From Symbiodinium natans (taxonomy: Eukaryota; Sar; Dinophyceae; Suessiales; Symbiodiniaceae), in contig CAJNDS010002224.1 in assembly GCA_905221605.1 (NCBI GenBank), positions 1,232,771 through 1,294,770 of the forward strand: 62,000 nt of DNA, in the 5' to 3' direction. Positions 54,720 to 62,000 of the stretch are shown here, piece by piece (position 1 is the first letter of the stretch; every line of letters starts with the position of its first letter). Made by a program: the position numbers and the translations under genes. The notes under the pieces were generated by a model. It worked only from the letters and a program-made list of their open reading frames with translations. It was not told where the DNA came from and searched no databases.

Positions 54720-57425
54720 AGGAAGTTATACCAGCATTTACCACATATGTGGAGCGAGGGCGCTGCAGCGGATATCACTAGAGTCGATAATGCTTCATCA
54801 GCATGCATGATCCTGACCAGCATTGCAAGCATCTTTCCATTCAGGCGAGAACCCGAAAGAGCGAATGGACAGTGAGGTATCAAGCTATCCAGTCGTCTGC
54901 CAGTCAATCTGCCACGCAAGGCCCACCCGTAATGTCAACCAAACACAACTGGAGCTCAGTCGGCATCCAATCCAAAAATGGTTTGGCCGGAGACTGCAAC
55001 CGTCCATCGTCCCCACTGAGCAGCCGCAATGCTTCGGTCTCCGGCGTCGCTTCTAAAGGGGCTTAACCTGCCCGTTTCGGGTACCAGTTGCCCGGTCACC
55101 TCATTAGCTTGGATGCGGGGGGTGTTCATACTGAGCCTCGTCCAGTTTCTCCGCTCGAGTTCTGGTCCATCCACAAGGGCCGTCCCAGCGACTGCTTGGA
55201 AGTAAAATTTGGCTCAATCACCCTCACGTGCCGCCTGATAGGGTATCAGGTAGGGAATCAGGTAGATTGCACGTCACACAACTGCAGTTCTTCCTGCGGC
55301 TTTACCAACCTGCTGATATGGTTGGAAATGAATATGACACTGTTAGATGCTTGCAAAACCCTAAGAGACTTTCCCTTGCGGGACCCAAACCCTCTGAATT
55401 GAGATATACAGTTTGAGAAAGTTCCGGTTCCAAACAAGTTCACACTTTGCCGCCTTGCTGCCTGCTGTTCTAATTTTGGGGGAAGACTGACACAAGACTT
55501 AGACTGGAACCGACTGAGAGGCTTATTTGTTTTACTCGCAACGAGGAGCTGTGCAAGCCAGATCTGGCTTCCCGTGTGTGAAAAAAACGCCGCAACTGGG
55601 CCCAAAAATGGCTCCTAAACTTGGGTTCCAATTTGCGGCTCCAACCTGGGTGGCCTTGTATGTTCACACAGGAAATCTAAAATCTAGGGCCCGTTTTCGG
55701 TGCCCAGAACTGAGCTGCTTTTGGAACCCATTTGAGTTCAATAATAATTGAAATCAACTCACAGACAAACAAGATTTTTTCTATTCGATACTGTTTGCAT
55801 CAACACTCAAGAAAACAAAAAACTCCGTCGATACGCGGGCTTGCTAAACTTGTCTTTAGCTGGCATTCAAGACAAAGCAGTCTTGCATATTTCGCGTGCG
55901 ATCTTTCTCGCACTGTGGAGGTCACTTCGGCTTCCCTACCTTTTGGGGTTGATTTCTTGCCCTCTTTTTTGTGTCTCCAAATCCACACACCTTTCACCAC
56001 CCGCACACTTCCACACTTGAACAGCCAGCAGAAACCAGCCGACATACAGGCAAACGCACACCACCCACTAAAGCCACTTTGCACCCACACAATGACACAC
56101 ACCACACTCCATGACACACACGACTCTCTGCCAAAACGCCGAAACCACAACACACCACACCCATTCACAATGAAAAAACGAGGTAAACACACACAGACAC
56201 CACTGCAAGGTCACTGTTTTTTTATTTGGTGTCACTTCTGAGACTCCATGCCTGACCACCCTTTGCCTACACACTTTTCTTGCACACTGAAGCCAAAGAC
56301 ATGCACCCGCAAACCAACCCACTTTGCAACCGCAAATGCTCACACACACACAACACTCTTGCACGTGCACACAGAAAAACAGCCGAAACCACAAAATGCA
56401 CATTCTTATGGATATCTTTAAGTTCCGACTGCAATTTTTTCACTGTCTTTCTGGTCAATCGACAGCTTACCGGGCTGACAGCACTCACCAAAACACTTGC
56501 TGAACGATCTGTTTGTGTTTTGGTTCAGGGCGGTTTCTCGAAACTCTCTCTTTCTGAAGCTTGCAACTCAACCGAGAGATCATCCCGACAAAAAACAAAG
56601 AAAACATTGAACAAAAGCAAGAGAAAAATTCTTTTCAGACGGGCGAAGGCAATTTGAACTGAAAAAAAAAACCAAAAAGTGTTGCTGTGTATGAATCTGC
56701 TGCTGAATCTGAAGAAAATTGTCTAAGTTTCACGACTCTGGCTTCTTTCCAGTGTTTTCTCGATTTCTCCAAAGTTCAAAAAGAAAAACCAATGTTTTTG
56801 CAGTTCTTGCTAACATTGAAAAAAACAATCACACTGACCTCTCATCATGGCCAGAACGACTTGAGAGTCGTCAGCCTCGATTTGCATTCCATTCGACTTT
56901 TTTGACAAAGCTTCGATTGCGTTCTCTTGTCTTTGATTCTCCAAAATGGCCAAACAGAAATTCAAGGCACACTGAAATTTGACAGAAGATTGAGCAGAAG
57001 AAACTCTGCTTTCTTTCAGGCTGTGTAAAAGTTTCTGAACAGCACAGCACCCAACTTACACACAGCTTCGCACTTGCACAGCACTTTCTCGGTCTCACAA
57101 AGCGACGTTCAGTTGTCCTGCCTTCTTAGCGCTTTCTCAGCTCTCTTGGCTCTCTTGGCCTTGAGCCAAAAGTCAAAAGTAAAACTGAAATCCCAGTTGA
57201 CGCCACCTACGCAAGCTCACTTCTCCTACAAAACAAAATCTCAAGGAAAAACACGCTCGACTGCTCAGGGAAGACCTGTACGTCCTGGGCATACAGTAAG
57301 CACGCCAAACATGCACCTTGGCCTAAAAGGCATCCCGCTGACATGTCTGTACACAGATTTTCACACCCCCTTTCGGGATGACCTTTTAGTTCACCTCACT
57401 CTCAGATGACGACATCTTCAGACGA
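54720..57425. other. Mostly AT-richer unique DNA, no gene supported
   Basis: CA/CAC-rich tracts at 56030-56380 and several open frames up to 170 codons with no motif. It may include the 3' non-coding part of the copia element at 57426, but I could not find a terminal repeat pair. Confidence 0.4.
57160..57171 (-). other. 12-nt match to the 3' end of the dinoflagellate spliced leader
   Basis: On the minus strand TTTTGGCTCAAG, the last 12 bases of the trans-spliced leader of dinoflagellates, is followed by GCCAAGAGAGCC. Retroposed dinoflagellate transcripts can carry such truncated leader relics. The neighbouring sequence is low-complexity, so chance is possible. Confidence 0.25.
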
Positions 57426-58165
57426 TCACTCCAGTCTCAGAGGCCTGCTGCTGTTTCCTGTCACACATGCCGAACACGGAGTGATGCATGTCGGGTTGGA
57501 GGTAACTGCCGCCACATGCTTGCAGTACACACTGTGATATCTATCCCCGGACGGGAAGATGCACAGTTCTGTGTTGTCTGGTTCTGGCTTACAGTTCCCA
57601 CACTGCCACATGGTCCGCCATGATCCCTCCAGTCGATAGCATGTCTGATCATTGTGAAAGAGGCCCTGAGACGATGAGGCAAAGATGCGCTTGTCAACTC
57701 TGTCTTTGCAGCTGAAACTTGCGGGCTTCTTCTTTGCACCAGCTGCCTTTGGCCTCGCTCTCAACGACGATGCCTCCTTTGCACCATCTCATCTACTGCC
57801 AGATCTTTCTGCTGACTTCTCTCAGGCACAGAGTTGTTTTGGGCACCTTGCGGCTTCATCGCATCATCATCCAGAGGTGGATTCTGTGTAGCAGCTTTTT
57901 GCTGCCCATAGCTCATCCGGAAAAACAATGCCCACGCACAACAGCATGTCATGATCAGCGTACCAACCAAGATGCCGTTGACAAAGAACCCGATAATGAT
58001 GACCCATACTGGGTCCCAAGTCGGACTGGTAAAGATCTGTACAAGCTCGCTGCCCATGAAGGTGGTTCCCCAAGGCTCTACTGGCCTCGCAGTCTCCACT
58101 CCAGAGCTCATCAACGCAAGAATGGCCACTGAAATCGCCACTCTCATCAAAGGCTGTGCAACCAT
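57426..58165 (-). pseudogene. Accessory ORF downstream of copia pol: membrane segment plus Cys/His motif, frameshifted
   Basis: Starts MVAQPLMRVAISVAILALMS, a likely signal or membrane segment, followed by a strong transmembrane stretch around residues 53-82 (VWVIIIGFFVNGILVG then cysteines). The frame changes near 57770; the continuing frame has YRLEGSWRTMWQCGNC and DRYHSVYCKHV, two His/Cys clusters that could bind a metal. The position 104 bp behind the pol frame suggests it belongs to the retroelement. Not recognised as a named domain. Confidence 0.5.
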
Positions 58166-58268
58166 GAGGCTCGAGGAAAACTAGAAAACTTGCGTTACAA
58201 AGAATCACAAGTGCTGTGCAAACGCACTGTGCAAAACGCACCTCGACTACACTCCTCACATGAGTCGA

Positions 58269-60818
58269 TCATGTGTGGCGTAAGATGAAACCACATCGGT
58301 TCCCCCTTTCAGTTTGTTGCTTTTCGGGCCTTGAGCAATCCGTCTGCCAGCACCTTGCTATACCTCCCTTTTGCTGTGTAGTCAGTGATGGAGCAAGGCA
58401 TGTGTCTGGCAACTGCAGCTTCCAAACATGTCGAAAAGCTTCTGGGCACAATCGGAATGTGAACACATGAACCTGAGACGTTTTGACACTGGAAGACCGC
58501 TTCGACTCACCACGTCGGTGGCACATAGCCATACATCTACGGGATACACAAGACCTGAGGCTCGAAGGACATTCTGCGTTCCCCATCTCTTCCAAATCAT
58601 GTTTTGCTTTGGCAGTTCGAAAGTACGTCCATCTCCAAGCTTCAGATACTTCTCTGCAGCCCGCATCAGTGCCTCCCATTCGAGGTCGGATTCTGTACAC
58701 CTTTGCACAAAGTTCCTCAGCATCGAGCCTGAAGAGCAAGGCGTAGACACGTGAACGTGGATCCAAAGCCCTCTGTTCTTCCAAGCAGTGATGACCTTGA
58801 TGGTTTCTGTCAACACTCGAGGTCTCGGCGTTGGCTGTGATCCCGCAATACGGAACCCCAAGTGATCCACACACCTGACACAGGGCAGAACCCTCACTGC
58901 AAAACACCTCCAGCACTGCCACTTCATCAGATTCTTTCATGCTCTCTGGAGAAACTCGCAGCTGTGACAACATGTACAACGCCTCCACATGTCCATCCTG
59001 TGTGATGAATCCCAATCGCGTTCTGTGTTCCTGGAAGAGTCGGGTTCCTAGATTTTTAGTGTAGAGATCAGCAGCGTTCTCCGCGCCTCTCAGCCAACGC
59101 AATTTGAGCCGACCTCTCAAGAGATGCTCTCTCATCCACGCCAATCGGACCTCCACATGTCTCGAACGTTTCGGTACGTCTTCCGCATGAATGACATCCA
59201 ACGCTGCCTGACTGTCCGTCAACAGTTCAGTGTAGATCTTCCCACGCTGCTCTTCGCCATCTTCGTCCTCTGCATGGGCGCTCATCTGCACATCAATTGA
59301 CCCTTGAAGTTCACCGAAGGCGGTGAGGACACGATCAAGCAAGTGCAAAAATGCGATTGCCTCCTGCGCAGCATGTTGCAACGCATGAAGCTCAGCCTCA
59401 CACGATGACAGGCACACAACCCCTTGCACTTTTGCGATCCCTCGCACAAGACCTCCTCCGAAGCAGATGGCTCCTCCTGTGATTCCTCTTCTGCAGATGA
59501 ACCTGTATGGAGCATGAGACGCATCTGCAAAGACATGCACACTACTCCGCAGAACCTCTTCGGAACATTCCAAGAACTCACCACTCAACTCTGATGACGG
59601 CAAGCGCAGTGCAACATGTCTGTCGGTGTAGAGATAACGTAGAAGTGCCCTCAACGCCGCCTCGGTGCTCTGTGTCGGCGCAGCTTGTTGCGTACTGATG
59701 AGTCCAATCATCAGCTTCAAATCTTGCCTTGTCTGCGCATACCAGAGCACCTTTCCAAGCACTCTGCGGAATCTGCTGTAGGCTTCCGACGTCAGAGCCG
59801 GTGCACCTGTTTTCTCCAGGAGGCCTGCTAGGTCTGGGACGGAGGTTGTGCCCTTTTGGATGCCAAACGCATCGAAGCACGATTGCAAGTATCCAGACTT
59901 CACACCTACCTCGACTGCACTCTGCCCCGGCCACCGACGAATGCACCGACCAATGAACTCAACCATGCCGCCACCTTGACTAGATGTTTTCACCCTACCT
60001 GTCACCTTTTCGGTTACTCGCTTCCCGATGGCACTCAAGACCAAGTCTTCAGCCCACTGATCATCAGTGATGATTAACAGGTCGTCGACGTAGCACACGA
60101 TCATCACTCTGCTCGATCTATCCTTGTGCCACACTACACCCGCAAAGAGACATGGCTCACGTGCATCACTCAAAAGACCCAGTGGACGGATCAACGAGGA
60201 AAGAAGTTTAAGCCATGCCAATGAAGCATCCCGCAGTCCATTCAGCGCGCAATATAGGAAGAAGAAGATAGCCTGGCCATCTTCCGAACTGATGCTCAGC
60301 GGTAGCTTCAACACAACGGGGTTCGACTTGGTGTCCAACGGCGAGTTCATGAAAGCATGCCCAATGTCTGCCGCACAACCTTGCATGTCACGCGTGGCCA
60401 TAAAAATCAGGGTGAGCATCATGGCATCATGGCTTGGGGTTGGTGAACTGAACCCTTGCTTTCTTGGCGAGCCATGCACGGTGTCCTTTGCCACAATGCG
60501 GCACCTGACACGAGTGGGATTCTTTCTGGCACAAACCCATCGAGCGGGTATAAGTCTCAACGATGGTTTTTTCCTCTGGCGCCTCTTTACTACATCAGTA
60601 GCACAGTAGGCCGGTCTTGTTGGGCTCGACGAAAAGGGTGAAACAGAGTCAGCGCGCACAACCCGCCAGACACAACACGAAACCACCAAAGAACAGACCC
60701 CGAAGAAACAAAGCGAGCAATCGCGCAAAACTACTAGATACCCCACGGACTCAGTACTCGAGGTCGTCAATGAAGTCCCGGTGCACAAGGAAGCACAGAG
60801 CTTGTGGGGGATTCGCAA
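58269..60818 (-). CDS. Ty1/copia-type retrotransposon pol: reverse transcriptase and RNase H (5' part missing)
   Basis: Open frame of 849 codons. The first 70 residues are probably not protein; homology starts at about YCATDVVKRR (residue 71). RT: RWVCARKN (93-100), DIGHAFMNSPL with Asp151, YVDDLLI at 243 with the catalytic DD. RNase H: VFADASHAPY (Asp432), LSSCEAELHAL (Glu475), LLTDSQAALDV (Asp535) and the NAADLYTKNL tail (Asp584). The copia order RT then RNase H at the C-terminus is kept. No gag, protease or integrase is found between 60818 and the window end; that DNA is tandem repeat. After residue 660 (about 58840) the true frame shifts to the next entry. Probably a decayed or truncated copy. 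Confidence 0.85.
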   Translation of the reverse strand: MRIPHKLCASLCTGTSLTTSSTESVGYLVVLRDCSLCFFGVCSLVVSCCVWRVVRADSVSPFSSSPTRPAYCATDVVKRRQRKKPSLRLIPARWVCARKNPTRVRCRIVAKDTVHGSPRKQGFSSPTPSHDAMMLTLIFMATRDMQGCAADIGHAFMNSPLDTKSNPVVLKLPLSISSEDGQAIFFFLYCALNGLRDASLAWLKLLSSLIRPLGLLSDAREPCLFAGVVWHKDRSSRVMIVCYVDDLLIITDDQWAEDLVLSAIGKRVTEKVTGRVKTSSQGGGMVEFIGRCIRRWPGQSAVEVGVKSGYLQSCFDAFGIQKGTTSVPDLAGLLEKTGAPALTSEAYSRFRRVLGKVLWYAQTRQDLKLMIGLISTQQAAPTQSTEAALRALLRYLYTDRHVALRLPSSELSGEFLECSEEVLRSSVHVFADASHAPYRFICRRGITGGAICFGGGLVRGIAKVQGVVCLSSCEAELHALQHAAQEAIAFLHLLDRVLTAFGELQGSIDVQMSAHAEDEDGEEQRGKIYTELLTDSQAALDVIHAEDVPKRSRHVEVRLAWMREHLLRGRLKLRWLRGAENAADLYTKNLGTRLFQEHRTRLGFITQDGHVEALYMLSQLRVSPESMKESDEVAVLEVFCSEGSALCQVCGSLGVPYCGITANAETSSVDRNHQGHHCLEEQRALDPRSRVYALLFRLDAEELCAKVYRIRPRMGGTDAGCREVSEAWRWTYFRTAKAKHDLEEMGNAECPSSLRSCVSRRCMAMCHRRGESKRSSSVKTSQVHVFTFRLCPEAFRHVWKLQLPDTCLAPSLTTQQKGGIARCWQTDCSRPEKQQTERGNRCGFILRHT
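58382..58850 (-). pseudogene. C-terminal extension of the copia polyprotein in a shifted frame
   Basis: From about 58846 a second frame continues the polyprotein: WIHVHVSTPCSSGSMLRNF, then LCATDVVSRSGLPVSKRLRF and a Cys/His end (CSCQTHALLHH). The pol frame here becomes cysteine/arginine-rich nonsense, so a one-base shift near 58840-58850 separates two halves of one protein. The segment resembles a post-RNase H region I associate with dinoflagellate copia polyproteins; its function is unknown. Confidence 0.55.
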
Positions 60819-60849
60819 AATGCGACATTGCCAGATTCACAAAATCACC

Positions 60850-60915
60850 ATCATGTAGCCACTGGTGCGACAGCGGTTAGTCAACCCAAGATCATCAGAC
60901 GAGGTTCGAATCGCT
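60850..60915 (+). other. tRNA-like A-box/B-box pair (possible SINE head)
   Basis: TGGTGCGACAGCGGTTAG resembles a Pol III A box and GGTTCGAATC about 35-40 bases on matches a B box. The stretch does not fold as a full tRNA by eye. It heads repeat unit 1; unit 2 lacks both boxes at this place. Confidence 0.35.
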
Positions 60916-61123
60916 TAATCGTTGTCAAGGAAAGACAACCAACACTCAATGGCGAAAGGATGTTGCAAGTCAGACTCCCAAGGGGGGATGAAAGATGTGC
61001 ATATGCCCCATGGTGGTCAGCCAGTGGGGACTTAACAGCAAGAACAATCCAGGCCAGACCGGCCCAGGGCACTCCATGGTGGTCAGCCAGTGGAGTAGCT
61101 CCGAGCACAGGGTTCACCAGTCA

Positions 61124-61284
61124 ACCTGGCGCACAAGTGCCCACCCTCAAAGGTGCCCGCGCACGGCCAGAGGGGGGGGGCGAGAGTAGCAGCAGCTACC
61201 GATTACCTGGCGCACAAGGGCCCACCCTCAGAGGTGCCCGCGCACGGTCAGAGGGGGGGCGAGAGTAGCAGCAGCTACCGATTC
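61124..61284. repeat. 81-bp tandem duplication inside repeat unit 1
   Basis: ACCTGGCGCACAAG..GCCCACCCTCA..AGGTGCCCGCGCACGG..CAGAGGGGGG..GAGAGTAGCAGCAGCTACC occurs twice in direct succession, starting at 61124 and 61205, with only a few differences. Confidence 0.9.
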
Positions 61285-62000
61285 CACGGGGAAAGTCCAC
61301 GGCGAGTTATCAAACCCTTAACGCCACAGGGTTTTAATGACACCGAGGGACCTCCCAGTCCAGGCATCTCACACAAGGCTACGCCACTTTGGCACTGGCC
61401 TGCGCATCGGCACGCATCAGGTCCCTTCACCCAAACCCGCGAGGTACGTCGGTAAGGAGATGGGAGGGCTCACATCACCGTCATGCAGCCACCAATGTGA
61501 GTACATTCAGCACCAGCCAAGGCCGTTCACGAGATGGTTCACAGTTTCGCCATCACAGGTGGAGCAAAGTCGTGCCTCAGCACGGAACGTTGTAGGTGTC
61601 AACCTTCGTGTTCCGAAGTATAAAGTTGCCCCATGGTGGTCAGCCAGTGGGGACTTAACGGCAGGAACAAAGGGGTAGGACCAGCCCAGAGTACTCCATG
61701 GTGGTCAGCCAGTGGAGCCTCTCCGAGCACAAAGCGCAACGTTCTTTTGACTCACAAGAGCTCGTCCGCCGGCCAAGGCAGGCTTGACTGCTTCGTTCCA
61801 CTCAGAGCCATCAGGTAAACCAAAGCAGGCGGGGACCCCACCTGCCCCGCAGGAAGCGGGAGAATCCCCCAGTCGAAACTTCGCACTCAAGGCCAAGCAA
61901 CTATCTTGGCCGGTGAGGGTTGAGGGTTCAATACCCAGAATCAGCCCGTCCATGCCCAAACTGACAGACGTCGGTGAGGAGATGTGAGGGCTCACATCAC

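Larger units (their letters stand above)
60844..62000. repeat. Diverged tandem repeat, unit about 520-630 bp
   Basis: Unit 1 is 60844-61473, unit 2 is 61474-61995, and a third begins at the window edge. Shared landmarks: ATCACCRTCATGYAGCCAC at the start, CCATGGTGGTCAGCCAGTGG at offset about 160 and again about 65 bp later, and TCGGTRAGGAGATG..GGGCTCACATCAC at the end. The middles differ. Confidence 0.75.

Noticed and set aside
1-62000. CRISPR arrays, bacterial operons, rRNA and tRNA genes
   Set aside because: The repeats have no regular repeat-spacer structure; no Shine-Dalgarno-linked gene chain, rRNA or complete tRNA fold was seen on either strand.

Overview
The window reads as nuclear DNA of a eukaryotic alga, most probably a dinoflagellate (Symbiodiniaceae-like). 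Three things point there. More than half of the first 48 kb consists of TTTAGGG/CCCTAAA telomere-type repeats. At 57.4-60.8 kb there is a Ty1/copia reverse transcriptase-RNase H gene of the type common in dinoflagellates. Inferred introns use GC-AG as well as GT-AG borders. There is no bacterial gene organisation, no rRNA or tRNA gene and no CRISPR. The species assignment is inference.

Layout. 1-36 kb: arrays of telomere-type repeat that repeatedly switch orientation, broken every 0.3-2 kb by GC-rich unique islands of 40-150 bp. On the minus strand many islands read as very short exons (33-112 nt) between plausible AG acceptors and GT or GC donors, with protein-like, often coiled-coil or acidic, translations. 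From 34.7 down to 27.9 kb, eight consecutive islands can be joined with matching phases into one coiled-coil polypeptide. 36-42.5 kb: non-telomeric DNA with diverged direct repeats and no gene I can support. 42.5-49.3 kb: telomere-type arrays again, with small inverted-repeat elements, a (CTT)n microsatellite and a coding-like block at 46.1-46.6 kb. 49.5-51.65 kb: the best host gene, minus strand, six exons, two of its five introns built of telomere-type repeat. 51.7-57.4 kb: mostly featureless, with one candidate plus-strand exon and a copia fragment. 57.4-60.8 kb: copia pol on the minus strand plus a downstream membrane/Cys-His ORF, both frameshifted. 60.8-62 kb: diverged tandem repeats.

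Main proposal. Telomere-type repeats here behave as the body of introns, probably spread by small inverted-repeat elements (CTTGGAGG...CCTCCAAG; GGGATGTTCCCC...) that carry telomeric arrays inside them. Support: near-identical direct duplications flank telomeric blocks in coding-like DNA (16 bp at 50.75/50.84 kb, 32 bp at 46.21/46.30 kb); reading frames can be continued across the blocks; and the array polarity around islands is usually the same (C-rich strand on the left, G-rich on the right). Limits: short GC-rich islands are often open on both strands, so strand and exact borders of many single islands are uncertain. RNA data are needed to confirm any of this.
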